Below, in pieces: positions 1 to 7,622 of a stretch of 13,626 nucleotides of DNA; the stretch's first letter is position 1, and the number at the start of each line of letters is the position of its first letter. The stretch lies in contig NVUO01000016.1 of assembly GCA_002733155.1 (NCBI GenBank), positions 36,379 to 50,004 on the forward strand. The letters run 5' to 3'. Under the pieces are notes generated by a model that ran no database searches, was not told the DNA's origin, and saw only the letters and a list, made by a program, of their open reading frames with translations. Both the position numbers and the translations under genes were made by a program. The DNA is from Sulfurimonas sp. (lineage in GTDB: Bacteria; Campylobacterota; Campylobacteria; Campylobacterales; Sulfurimonadaceae).

Positions 1-575
1 TTATAAATAAAATAAAAGAGGCAAAAGGCATCTCAATACTAGCCCATCCAAACTGGGTTTATAGAGATGGTAAATATCATCTTCATCAAGCCTTCTACAA
101 AGAGATGCTAAAAAGTTCACATCTAGATGGAGTTGAAGTTTTTGGTGAAGAGAAAATTAAAGAGCATAACAATATGACTCACCTAACAGCTCTTCAAACA
201 AAAAATAAATATAAGTATTTAGCACCATTTGCTAACTCTGATGCTCATGATAGTGACCATGAAGTAGGTGAGAGATTTACTATTGTATTTGTAAAAGAGA
301 AATCTGCCTCAGGCATCATTACTGCCATAAAAGATGGGCTTACCTGTGCTATTTTTAAAAGAGAAAATTATGAACATCAATTTATTGGTAAAGATGAGTT
401 GGCTCAATATGTTTATTTTTTAATCAAAGAGTACTATCCAAAACATTTAAGTCTAAAAAGTAGATTAGCAAAACTTTATATTGATCAACTGATAAATGGT
501 GAAAATTTTGATAAAAAGATTAATATCGTTAAGAAAAAATTAGAAGATTATACCAATAATTTTTTCAAAAGTTAA
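1..575 (+). CDS. PHP-domain metal-dependent phosphoesterase, 5'-truncated
   Basis: The reading frame is open from nucleotide 3 to the TAA at 573-575, so the gene begins outside the window; the ATG at 105 is internal. The visible part is the C-terminal half of a PHP (polymerase and histidinol phosphatase) domain. The metal-ligand motifs are ILAHPNW (near 36-56), GVEVF just after it, and the final ligand block NSDAHD (near 234-251). PHP proteins hydrolyse phosphoesters with a di- or trinuclear metal centre, acting on nucleotides, sugars or 3',5'-bisphosphates. About 100 lysine-rich residues follow the last metal motif and match nothing I recognise. The ATP-grasp gene starts 13 nt downstream on the same strand, so the two are probably co-transcribed. 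The substrate cannot be told from this fragment. Confidence 0.8.
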   Translation, partial: INKIKEAKGISILAHPNWVYRDGKYHLHQAFYKEMLKSSHLDGVEVFGEEKIKEHNNMTHLTALQTKNKYKYLAPFANSDAHDSDHEVGERFTIVFVKEKSASGIITAIKDGLTCAIFKRENYEHQFIGKDELAQYVYFLIKEYYPKHLSLKSRLAKLYIDQLINGENFDKKINIVKKKLEDYTNNFFKS

Positions 576-588
576 GTGAGACAAGGAA

Positions 589-1572
589 ATGAAAATAAAG
601 AAATATATTGAAATAGTGACATCTCCTATTGGAGGTTTAAATTTAATGCCACAAAAAATACTGCTAAATTTGTATGAAAAATTAAGCAAAAATTATTCAA
701 AAGTTAAAATATCTATTATTAACAATTTAGATGATTTAAATAACTTAGTTGAAAAAAAACCTGATTTAGTGGTTTCTGGTATTAAATATTTACTTTTTGA
801 TAAAAATTCTAAAAAGAGAGATTCTATAAAAAAGATTTGGTTTCCTGATTTTTTAGAAAAGCACCATATTTTATATACAGGCTCATCTAAAAATGCTCTC
901 AAACTTGAATTTGATAAAAGCATTGCCAAGCAAAGAATAAGAGACTCTGGATTAAACACAGCTTTATCTTTTTTAGCAAAACCAAATCAGTACAATAAAG
1001 ATACACTACCTCTACCTTTTCCATTATTTGTAAAACCACTTTATGAAGGGGATTCACGGGGGATAGACGAAAATTCACTTGTGCATACATATAAAGAGTA
1101 TAAATATAAAGTAAAATCAATATTTGACGAACAACAAACTATCTCTTTGGTTGAAACATATTTAAGTGGTAAAGAGTATACAGTAGCTATCATAGAAGAT
1201 TTTAAAAATAGTTCTTACAATATCTATCCTATAGAACTTATTGCTGAGAAAAATAGTAAAGGTGATAGGATCTTAGGTTTTTATGATAAACAAAGGGATA
1301 GAGAACAATCTCTAAAAATTAAAGATAAGAATATTAAAAAAATAATCTCTTCATTGGCTATAGATGCATTTAAAGCACTAAAAGCAAAGGGATATGGTAG
1401 GATAGATATTAAACTTAATGATAAAGGTATCCCTTATTTTATCGAAGCTAATTTAGTTCCAGGATTAGGATATGGATATTTTTATAGATGTTACAATCTA
1501 AATACTGGGCAAGAACATGAGACAATGATTTTAGATATCGTACAAAGTACATTTTATAAAAAGTTAAAATAA
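589..1572 (+). CDS. D-alanine-D-alanine ligase-like ATP-grasp protein
   Basis: A 327-aa ATP-grasp enzyme of the D-Ala-D-Ala ligase type. Visible motifs are YTGSS (96-100) and FDKS (108-111), typical of the ligase central region; VKP (148-150) followed by EGDSRGI (153-159), the ATP-binding lysine and mobile loop; ETYLSGKEYTV (189-199); and GYGRIDIK...FIEAN (268-288), the Mg-binding D, E and N residues, then the PGLG substrate loop. The family joins a carboxylate to an amine via an acyl-phosphate. An AAGGA site lies a few bases before the ATG. It follows the PHP gene by 13 nt. True Ddl enzymes have similar length, but the diverged N-terminus and the PHP neighbour leave open an accessory ligase acting on an amino acid or peptide other than D-alanine, so no gene symbol is given. 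Confidence 0.8.
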   Translation: MKIKKYIEIVTSPIGGLNLMPQKILLNLYEKLSKNYSKVKISIINNLDDLNNLVEKKPDLVVSGIKYLLFDKNSKKRDSIKKIWFPDFLEKHHILYTGSSKNALKLEFDKSIAKQRIRDSGLNTALSFLAKPNQYNKDTLPLPFPLFVKPLYEGDSRGIDENSLVHTYKEYKYKVKSIFDEQQTISLVETYLSGKEYTVAIIEDFKNSSYNIYPIELIAEKNSKGDRILGFYDKQRDREQSLKIKDKNIKKIISSLAIDAFKALKAKGYGRIDIKLNDKGIPYFIEANLVPGLGYGYFYRCYNLNTGQEHETMILDIVQSTFYKKLK

Positions 1573-1589
1573 ATCTATTTTAAAATATT

Positions 1590-1961
1590 TTATGGCATTG
1601 AAAATTGATAGTTTGGGTCAAGCATATTTTTATTAAAATAAGTTGCCCTCTCAAATTCAATCACATTAGTTCCTATATTTGGAACTAATGGAAATATCAA
1701 TGCTAAATCATTAACTATCGTTTTTGATAAATTTAATTTTTGTTCAATAGTCCTACCTTCCATAATATTTGAAAATACATGAATAAAATCTTCTTTTTTA
1801 TCCCCTGTAGAATATTTTTTAAAAAAATTTACCCTCACTTTGATATCATTTTTATTAAATAGTTTAGTTGAAATAGCTGATATATGAACTTGTTTTATTA
1901 TCTCATCTTCATTATGTGATTTTAATATGCCCTCTGAACAATCTATTATAAAGTGTGGCAT
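1590..1961 (-). CDS. 5-carboxymethyl-2-hydroxymuconate delta-isomerase (CHMI) family protein
   Basis: A 123-aa protein starting MPHFIIDCSEGI, as in CHMI members of the tautomerase superfamily, in which the initiator Met is removed and Pro1 is the catalytic base. Length matches the family (about 125 aa). The central EGRT block followed by a helix with EQKLNLSK is also family-like. The classical enzyme isomerises 5-carboxymethyl-2-hydroxymuconate in homoprotocatechuate breakdown, but no other gene of that pathway is visible, so its role here may be a different keto-enol tautomerisation. A GGAGTAATT ribosome binding site precedes the ATG. It lies 74 nt after dprA on the same strand and ends 17 nt from the convergent ligase gene. 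Confidence 0.78.
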   Translation of the reverse strand: MPHFIIDCSEGILKSHNEDEIIKQVHISAISTKLFNKNDIKVRVNFFKKYSTGDKKEDFIHVFSNIMEGRTIEQKLNLSKTIVNDLALIFPLVPNIGTNVIEFERATYFNKNMLDPNYQFSMP

Positions 1962-2035
1962 AATTACTCCTTCGTATTAAATATCCAACATATAGTTTTT
2001 CAACTTCATTAACAAGCTTAATTAAGTCATTTTTT

Positions 2036-2809
2036 TTATATTATAAAAATTTTACTATTACTTACTTTGATTATTCCATTGAGCTCATACTCAAAGACTT
2101 TTTCACTATACTTTTCTACGGCCTTATCGTAACTAGGATTAGTTTTAAAATAGCTAAGATATTCATCATTGCTTGAATTTTCTTTAACGCCACCAAACTT
2201 ATATACAAATTCATCTATATCAAAAATAACTTTTGCATTGCCCATCTTATGTAAGTGATTAGTCCCCATACTTTCTCCTAGCCTATGAGGAAATACATAT
2301 ATATCTTTACCCATTTTCAAGGCATTATCTACACTTCTCATACTTCCAGATTTAAAGTCAGCATATGCTACAATAAGCACTTCACCAAGACTAACTACTA
2401 CTTCATTTCGTATAGGAAAGTTATATCTTTGAGATGGAGTGCCTACATTAAACTGGCTAATAACCAACCCCTTAGTTTCTATATCTTCTATCATATTTTT
2501 ATTTAGAGCTGGATATCGTTTATCAAGTCCAGTTCCAGCAACCATAATGGTGTTGTCTGTTCCAGCTGCTTTATGAGCTATTGCATCTATTCCTAATGCA
2601 CCACCACTAACTATACAAACTCCAACTTGTGATAATTTACTAGCCAACTCATATGTTAACTGTTTAGAATATTGATTTGCTGAACGACTCCCTATAATGG
2701 AGATTTTTTTTCTTTTTAATAATTCAGTATTACCTATATAAAAAAGTTCTTTTGGATACTTCTTCATACTATCAAGCTCTGAAATATGAAAATTTATATT
2801 ATTTATCAT
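2036..2809 (-). CDS. dprA: DNA processing protein DprA (short form)
   Basis: DprA loads RecA onto incoming single-stranded DNA during natural transformation. This 257-aa protein has the Rossmann-like core: IGSR (39-42), SGGALGIDAIAH (68-79), a FPIRNE box (131-136) equivalent to the canonical FPxRNR, SGSM (154-157), and a final GTNHLHKMG segment. It is much shorter than the usual 350-380 aa and lacks both the N-terminal SAM-like domain and the C-terminal winged helix; short DprA proteins are common in Campylobacterota. The FPIRNE box carries E where many homologues have a second R. The ATG lies 12 nt after the stop of the upstream deacetylase gene, with no clear Shine-Dalgarno sequence, suggesting coupled translation. 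Confidence 0.9.
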   Translation of the reverse strand: MINNINFHISELDSMKKYPKELFYIGNTELLKRKKISIIGSRSANQYSKQLTYELASKLSQVGVCIVSGGALGIDAIAHKAAGTDNTIMVAGTGLDKRYPALNKNMIEDIETKGLVISQFNVGTPSQRYNFPIRNEVVVSLGEVLIVAYADFKSGSMRSVDNALKMGKDIYVFPHRLGESMGTNHLHKMGNAKVIFDIDEFVYKFGGVKENSSNDEYLSYFKTNPSYDKAVEKYSEKVFEYELNGIIKVSNSKIFII

Positions 2810-2821
2810 CTATATTTCATT

Positions 2822-3835
2822 TTAATAAAGTCCGTTTATAAGGACTAATTCTACATCCTTAAAAAGTTTTTTAGATTCACGAAGAGCTAAAATCGTATTT
2901 GCATGAGGATGTCCAATAGCTATAGCAGTTCCATGTTTTTTTGCTGTATTTATAGCTACTTTTATCTGTTTTTTAATATAAGTTTTATCCATTTCATTGT
3001 CTAAGAATACATCCCTTGCTATATATTTATATCCATAATTTTTCATAACCTTTGGTACTTTTGTTTTAGCAGTAGTCCTACTGTCTATAAAATTAATATT
3101 TAACTTATCTAGAGCATATACAAGTCTATTTACAGCTATTTCATTTGATGTAAATTTACTGCCAGTATGATTATTTATATAATGAACTCTAGGAAATAGT
3201 TTTTTTATATTAGCTATCCTATCAGAAATCTTACTTTGAGAATCTTTGACCCTTAGAGTAAATGGTTCTTCTTTTGTAAAACTCTGAGCCTCCATTGGTA
3301 AATGTACCATATAAAACTTCTCTTTTGAAGCTAAAGCTGGGGAATTTGGTCTAAATTTACTAGGTGGTAAAAAAGACATAGTTAAGGGCATATTTAAAGC
3401 CTTTATAGCATCTACTTGACTTTTTACGCTTACATCATCTATAATTATTGCTAACCTTGGTTTATAACTTACTTTTTTTAGGGCTCTCTTTGGTGCCTGA
3501 GGTAAAAATGAACTTTCATATTCATGTGATGCACCAATATATATTTTTTCATTTACTAACTTTTCTAATCTATTATCAGTATCTTTTTTATCTTTTTTTA
3601 ATATATCTTTGAGTCTTTGATTTACACTATTATTTTTTGTAGATTCAGTTGCAGTTGTTACTTTTTTAAGCTTTAAAGATTTACGCATAATTTGATCTTG
3701 TTTAGATTCATCATAACCGATATAATACCCAGCGATAAGCGCACCTATAATTAGTGCTATTGCAGTTAAACTCCAAACAATATATGTTAAAATATTTGAG
3801 CTATTTTTAGAACTTTTCTTTTTTCTTTTTGACAT
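2822..3835 (-). CDS. Divergent polysaccharide deacetylase (YibQ/DUF610-like), membrane anchored
   Basis: A 337-aa protein. The start is placed at 3835 (MSKRKKK) rather than the upstream ATG at 3847, because a GGAG lies 6 nt before 3835 and overlaps that upstream codon. A basic N-terminus is followed by one transmembrane segment (about residues 14-38), a polar lysine-rich linker, and a C-terminal catalytic domain starting RLAIIIDDV. The paired aspartates, HLPME, NNHTGSKFTS, FIDSRT and IGHPHANT follow in the order expected for this NodB-like fold. The family is predicted to act on periplasmic glycans; the substrate is unknown. It is the first gene of a minus-strand unit with dprA, a neighbour pair common in Campylobacterota. 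Confidence 0.85.
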   Translation of the reverse strand: MSKRKKKSSKNSSNILTYIVWSLTAIALIIGALIAGYYIGYDESKQDQIMRKSLKLKKVTTATESTKNNSVNQRLKDILKKDKKDTDNRLEKLVNEKIYIGASHEYESSFLPQAPKRALKKVSYKPRLAIIIDDVSVKSQVDAIKALNMPLTMSFLPPSKFRPNSPALASKEKFYMVHLPMEAQSFTKEEPFTLRVKDSQSKISDRIANIKKLFPRVHYINNHTGSKFTSNEIAVNRLVYALDKLNINFIDSRTTAKTKVPKVMKNYGYKYIARDVFLDNEMDKTYIKKQIKVAINTAKKHGTAIAIGHPHANTILALRESKKLFKDVELVLINGLY

Positions 3836-3908
3836 TAATTTCTCCATATATGAAACTATATCTTAAGAAAATAAAATAAATGCCATTTTATTGCAAATTG
3901 ACATCTTT

Positions 3909-3922
3909 TATACATATGTATA
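3909..3922. repeat. 14-bp perfect palindrome between divergent promoters
   Basis: TATACATATGTATA is perfectly self-complementary. It lies in the 275-nt gap between the deacetylase start and rpsF, upstream of the rpsF -10 box. It could be an operator for a dimeric regulator, but perfect AT-rich palindromes also arise by chance in DNA of this composition. Confidence 0.35.
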
Positions 3923-3996
3923 CTTTAATCACGAAGACGTCCCTGATAAATTCTTCTTACTAACTAAAGGTATAACAACAAATTAAGTCTAATTTA

Positions 3997-4004
3997 TGTA
4001 TAAT
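3997..4004 (+). promoter_or_regulatory. Probable rpsF-ssb-rpsR promoter (extended -10)
   Basis: ATGTATAAT gives a consensus TATAAT at 3999-4004 with the TG of an extended -10 element just before it. No good -35 hexamer is seen. The implied leader is about 100 nt. It contains a small hairpin (TGCCT-ATAAAC-AGGCA, 4070-4085) and an AGGGAG ribosome binding site before the 4111 ATG. Ribosomal proteins S6 and S18 autoregulate through rpsF leaders in many bacteria; I could not confirm that RNA motif here. Confidence 0.55.
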
Positions 4005-4110
4005 TCCGAGTTCCTTTCTCTTTGTATTGTTAAGTATTAGCGATATGTTTAGATCCAAAGGGGAAACAAATGCCTATAAACAGGCAAATACCAAAGGGAG
4101 ATTATACTCT

Positions 4111-4605
4111 ATGAGAAATTACGAAAATTTAGTAATTGTCAAACCAACACTTACAGCAGAAGAGATTCAACAGAGCCTTAAAGCTGTCGAAGAAGTTATC
4201 ACTTCAAATGGTGGTGAAATTGCTACTACTGATTCAATGGGAATGAGAAAATTAGCATACCCAATTGAAAAAAATGAGCGTGGATATTTCCATGTTATCT
4301 ATTACTCAGTTGCTCCTTCAGCAATTAATGAAATTGAAAGACGTTTCCGTCTTAATGAAGAACTACTTCGTTTTATTACTATCAAATATGATACAAACAA
4401 AGAAATTATAGCATTTAAGCAGCTGGTACAAAAAGCTCAGAAAAAAATTGAAGCACAAGCAAAAGTTGAAACACCAGTAAAAGCTGAAGAGAAAGCTACT
4501 GAAGAAGTTAAAGCAGAAGAAGCTCCAGCTACTGAAGAAGTTAAAGCAGAAGAAGCTCCAGCTACTGAAACACCCGCAGCACCTGTTACCCCTGCAGCAG
4601 AGTAA
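4111..4605 (+). CDS. rpsF: 30S ribosomal protein S6
   Basis: S6 binds the 30S platform together with S18. The start at 4111 (MRNYENLVIVKPTLTAEE) matches the family N-terminus and has an AGGGAG ribosome binding site 10 nt upstream; an in-frame ATG at 4027 would add 28 unrelated residues and is rejected. Residues 1-95 form the S6 fold, including RKLAYPIEKNERGYF and a RFRLNEELLRF block. About 60 residues of Glu/Ala/Pro/Lys-rich tail follow, containing a repeated 11-residue unit. Such acidic or low-complexity S6 tails vary between species and are probably disordered. First gene of the rpsF-ssb-rpsR operon. Confidence 0.95.
   Translation: MRNYENLVIVKPTLTAEEIQQSLKAVEEVITSNGGEIATTDSMGMRKLAYPIEKNERGYFHVIYYSVAPSAINEIERRFRLNEELLRFITIKYDTNKEIIAFKQLVQKAQKKIEAQAKVETPVKAEEKATEEVKAEEAPATEEVKAEEAPATETPAAPVTPAAE
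4495..4569 (+). repeat. 33-bp tandem repeat in the S6 tail
   Basis: Two identical 33-nt units (4495-4527 and 4528-4560) plus the first 9 nt of a third encode the residues ATEEVKAEEAP twice. Unit length is a multiple of three, so gain or loss of a unit would change S6 tail length without a frameshift. Confidence 0.9.
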
Positions 4606-4638
4606 TTAGCATAAAGCTTAAACAAATAAGGAAAACTC

Positions 4639-5202
4639 ATGTATAACAAAGTTATTTTGGTTGGAAACTTGACTCGCGATATCGAACTTAGATACTCTCA
4701 AAGCGGAATGGGTATAGCTAACACTGCTATAGCTACAAGCCGTAAATTCACTTCTAATGGTGAAAAAAAAGAGGAAGTATGTTTTGTAGACATTACATTC
4801 TTTGCAAGAAGCGCAGAAGTAGCTAACCAATACCTTAGAAAAGGGAGTAAAATCCTAGTAGAAGGTAGACTTAACTTTGATCAATGGGTAGATCAAAATG
4901 GACAAAAAAGAAGCAAACACTCAGTGGTAGTTGAAACTATGCAAATGCTTGATTCAAAAGGGGATAACCAAGGCGCATATAATGCACCTAGTCAAAATGC
5001 TCCTACGGGTAACCAAGGTGGCAATTCTTATCAGCAAGCACCGCAACAGCAACAATCTCAGAGTTATCAGGCTCCTGCACAAGAGCAGCAAAGTTATAGT
5101 AAACCGCAACAACAGCAGTCTTACCAACAACAAGCTCAGCAGATGCCAAGCTCAAATTCAGTTCCAGTGATCGACATTGATGAAGATGAAATTCCATTTT
5201 AA
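4639..5202 (+). CDS. ssb: Single-stranded DNA-binding protein
   Basis: A 187-aa SSB that coats single-stranded DNA in replication, repair and recombination. Residues 1-110 form the OB fold, starting MYNKVILVGNLTRD and containing GKKEEVCFVDITFF-like and KGSKILVEGRL segments. A flexible Gln/Ser/Tyr-rich linker of about 60 residues follows, then the acidic tip DIDEDEIPF that recruits partner proteins. An AAGGA site precedes the ATG. It lies between rpsF and rpsR, the conserved arrangement. The CAA/CAG-rich linker is repetitive and may vary in length between strains. Confidence 0.97.
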   Translation: MYNKVILVGNLTRDIELRYSQSGMGIANTAIATSRKFTSNGEKKEEVCFVDITFFARSAEVANQYLRKGSKILVEGRLNFDQWVDQNGQKRSKHSVVVETMQMLDSKGDNQGAYNAPSQNAPTGNQGGNSYQQAPQQQQSQSYQAPAQEQQSYSKPQQQQSYQQQAQQMPSSNSVPVIDIDEDEIPF

Positions 5203-5217
5203 TAAAAAGGAAATAAC

Positions 5218-5481
5218 ATGGCAGAAAGAAGAAAATACAAAAAAAGATATTGTAAGTATTGTGAAGCAAAAGTAGACTTCATGGATTATAAAGATATGGG
5301 AGCTTTACGTTTTTCATTATCTGAGAGATATAAAATTATGCCTCGTCGTTTAACAGGTAACTGTAAACGTCACCAAGACATGATTTCAACTGTAATCAAA
5401 AGAGCTCGTGCAGCTGCATTAGTTCCATATACAGTTACTCGTAAAACAGTAGTTACAGCTCCATTCGAAAACCTTAAATAG
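5218..5481 (+). CDS. rpsR: 30S ribosomal protein S18
   Basis: An 87-aa S18, partner of S6 on the 30S platform. It has the basic N-terminus and a Cys set (CKYC at 12-15, NCKRH near 48-52) matching the zinc-binding form of S18. The core [16 protein letters not shown] is highly conserved, as is the [10 protein letters not shown] segment. AAAAAGGAAATAAC provides the ribosome binding site. Last gene of the operon, followed after 12 nt by a composite stem-loop element. Confidence 0.97.
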   Translation: MAERRKYKKRYCKYCEAKVDFMDYKDMGALRFSLSERYKIMPRRLTGNCKRHQDMISTVIKRARAAALVPYTVTRKTVVTAPFENLK

Positions 5482-5493
5482 GTCTTCACTTAA

Positions 5494-5551
5494 GGTCATT
5501 CTAAACTCGATTTAGAATCTACTTAGACCCTGAATTAAGTTCAGGGTGACC
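5494..5551. repeat. REP-like composite stem-loop after rpsR
   Basis: An outer 5-bp stem (GGTCA 5494-5498 with TGACC 5547-5551) encloses two hairpins: ATTCTAAA-CTCGA-TTTAGAAT (5498-5518, 8 bp) and CCCTGAA-TTAAG-TTCAGGG (5528-5546, 7 bp). The GTCATTC...GAATCTACTTAGACCCTGA...TCAGGGTGACC layout resembles dispersed REP-type palindromes seen in several bacterial groups. It could stabilise or terminate the rpsR transcript, although no T-run follows directly. A related copy lies after serS. Confidence 0.75.
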
Positions 5552-5553
5552 TA

Positions 5554-5559
5554 TATAAT
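5554..5559 (+). promoter_or_regulatory. Candidate -10 box for the OmpA-like protein gene
   Basis: A consensus TATAAT lies directly after the stem-loop element, 43 nt before the ATG at 5603. No convincing -35 box is present. A second weaker box (TATAGT near 5583) is possible. Confidence 0.4.
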
Positions 5560-5602
5560 TTAGGAATATTTTTTGCTACTAGTATAGTAAAAAAGTAGCT
5601 AC

Positions 5603-7327
5603 ATGCATTATATTTTAGCCCTCTTATTATTACTCAATATCACTTACGCAAAAACCAATGACTACTCAATAATTATAGATGAAGCATTTAATAATGCCTT
5701 ACTAGATGTAAGCGAGGACTATGACAGAACTATAAGTGCAGTAGGTTTTGTTAAAGCTTATCAAAGTTCCACTATGCCAAAGGGTATAGCATATACAAAT
5801 GCTTTTGATTATTTAGAGAATTTGTCTAGTTCACATGGACCTCAAATGCATCTAATAAAATTAGATAAAAATGCAAAAATAAAACTAAGAAAATCAGCAC
5901 ATATGAGTAAATTTAATGAAGCTGTAGCTCTTGTTAAAACACCTCAAGATGGATATTTCGTAGGTGGTTATACACTTGATGGTTCATTATTACTTTTAAA
6001 ACTAAACTCTAATGGTGATATTATTTTAAAAAAAGAGTTTGGAACAAAAAACTATGACAAAATGAGTAAATTAATATACCTAAATGATGGCGGTGTTTTA
6101 GCTGTAGGTTCTTCTACAACTACAAGGTCACAAAATGACAATATATTTGAAACTGGTTTAGGTCTAAGCGATATATATTTAGCAAGATTTTCAAAAAATG
6201 GTGAAAAAATATGGAGTAAAAAATATGGAACTGAGTATGATGATAGAGGGATAGATGCAGTTGAAGCATATGATGGTTCTATTATAGTGCTAAGTCAAAC
6301 TAGGTATGATAAAAATAGAGATATTACACTAATGAGGGTATCTGAAAATGGAAATAAAATTTGGTTAAAACATTTCAAAAATGATAAAGATTCAATTGCC
6401 TATAAACTAATTAAACTTAGAAATAATAACTTTGTAGCTTCAATGAGTATACTTGATGATATGAATAAGGAACAAATCAGATTAATTAAATTTGATTTAC
6501 AAAAAAACATTTTGAGAGACAAAACAATTTTTACAACTTATTCTTCTGTAATTAAAGATATCAAAGAATATTCAAATTCAAACCTCATAGCTGTAGGTTA
6601 TGCAAGGGATAGTTACAATACAGATGGGCTAGTTATATTGCTTGATAGTGATTTTGGATTACTAAAACAAGAACATTTTGGACAAGAAAACTATGATGAA
6701 TTTAATGCAGTAAGTATATTGCATAATTCACAAGCTGCAGTAGTTGGTATACATACTAATGAGAATTCTCAAGAATCTAATATGTGGCTTATTAAACTAA
6801 ATAGAGATATATCTATAGCTCAACTATCCACAAAAACAGATGATATATATAAGGGTTTAAGTAATTTATTTAAAAAAGAGATAAATTCAAAACAGATAAA
6901 AATTAAAGAAGACTTATCTATAGAGCTTGTAAATAAAGACTTGTATTTTGATGTGTCAAAATATAAACTTAGTGAAAAGCAAAAAGATTTTTTACATGGT
7001 TTTTCACATAAACTTTTTAAATTTTTAAAACTAAATCAAAAAGTAATAAATACTCTGGAAATTAATGGTCATACATCAAGTGAATGGGCAAATAATGATT
7101 TTACAGGTAGTTACCTAAATAATGAAAAACTATCACTAAATCGTGCATATGAAACTTTAGAATTTATGTTTAAACTTCAAAATAATGCAACAAAAGAATT
7201 TTTATCTCATATACTAAAAAGTTCTGGTCTTGCTTATTCAAACAAGATTTTATTTAGTCAATATGAGGATAAAAAAAAATCAAGAAGAGTATCTTTTAAA
7301 GTTATTCTGAATAATCAAGAGAACTAG
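5603..7327 (+). CDS. Exported beta-propeller protein with OmpA-like C-terminal domain
   Basis: A 574-aa protein with a signal peptide (hydrophobic run then TYA, cleavage near residue 16). Residues 50-410 consist of repeated blades of about 45-55 residues with the pattern VGGYT...LLLKLNSNGDIILKKEFG...YDKMSKLI, that is, a GG/GS turn, a strand ending in K-L/F-D/S, an NG turn and a W-K or K-K-FG strand; this is typical of beta-propeller repeats. The last 130 residues resemble an OmpA-type peptidoglycan-binding domain: LYFDVSKYKLSEKQ, LEINGHTSSEW, LSLNRAYET and the ending RRVSFKV. It is probably periplasmic or outer-membrane associated and tied to the cell wall. No Shine-Dalgarno sequence is obvious. 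The 3' end overlaps the convergent small gene by 26 nt. The ligand of the propeller is unknown. Confidence 0.75.
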   Translation: MHYILALLLLLNITYAKTNDYSIIIDEAFNNALLDVSEDYDRTISAVGFVKAYQSSTMPKGIAYTNAFDYLENLSSSHGPQMHLIKLDKNAKIKLRKSAHMSKFNEAVALVKTPQDGYFVGGYTLDGSLLLLKLNSNGDIILKKEFGTKNYDKMSKLIYLNDGGVLAVGSSTTTRSQNDNIFETGLGLSDIYLARFSKNGEKIWSKKYGTEYDDRGIDAVEAYDGSIIVLSQTRYDKNRDITLMRVSENGNKIWLKHFKNDKDSIAYKLIKLRNNNFVASMSILDDMNKEQIRLIKFDLQKNILRDKTIFTTYSSVIKDIKEYSNSNLIAVGYARDSYNTDGLVILLDSDFGLLKQEHFGQENYDEFNAVSILHNSQAAVVGIHTNENSQESNMWLIKLNRDISIAQLSTKTDDIYKGLSNLFKKEINSKQIKIKEDLSIELVNKDLYFDVSKYKLSEKQKDFLHGFSHKLFKFLKLNQKVINTLEINGHTSSEWANNDFTGSYLNNEKLSLNRAYETLEFMFKLQNNATKEFLSHILKSSGLAYSNKILFSQYEDKKKSRRVSFKVILNNQEN

Positions 7328-7622
7328 CACGAAAATCTAATCTAACCTTATCTTGTTTTAGCTTTTTATATAGTTTAAATTTAGACTTATCTAAGTCTTC
7401 ATCATTATAATCAAAAGCAGCTTTCAACTCATTTGAATCAAGTTGTGCACTATCCATAGCAAATAACCTCAACTCTTTTTTTGTCAGTTTTGCTTTTAAA
7501 ACTGCATATAAAGCCTTATCATCATGAATAAGTGTATCTATATTTTCTTTACAAAACCTTGCAATCATTTGTCTAAAATTATTTTCCTTGTTGTATTGTC
7601 TCCAAACTGAATTATCTAACAT
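7302..7622 (-). CDS. Conserved-looking small protein of unknown function, coupled to serB
   Basis: A 106-aa protein. The start at 7622 (MLDNSVWRQYNKEN) has an AAAGGA site at the right distance; longer in-frame starts upstream lie within serB and lack one. Its ATG overlaps the serB stop codon (TAATG), so the two are translationally coupled. The sequence is charged and helical (KAKLTKKELRLFAMDSAQLDSNEL, which splits into two amphipathic helices), with no Cys pair, signal peptide or membrane span. I do not recognise the family. The 3' end overlaps the convergent OmpA-like gene by 26 nt. Confidence 0.7.
   Translation of the reverse strand: MLDNSVWRQYNKENNFRQMIARFCKENIDTLIHDDKALYAVLKAKLTKKELRLFAMDSAQLDSNELKAAFDYNDEDLDKSKFKLYKKLKQDKVRLDFRASSLDYSE

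Noticed and set aside
4027..4110. 28-residue N-terminal extension of S6
   Set aside because: It is unrelated to the S6 family, and a good ribosome binding site precedes the 4111 ATG.
5564..5600. Rho-independent terminator from the T6...A6 inverted repeat
   Set aside because: The repeat is AT-rich with a weak core and overlaps the candidate promoter and leader of the next gene, so its role is undecided.
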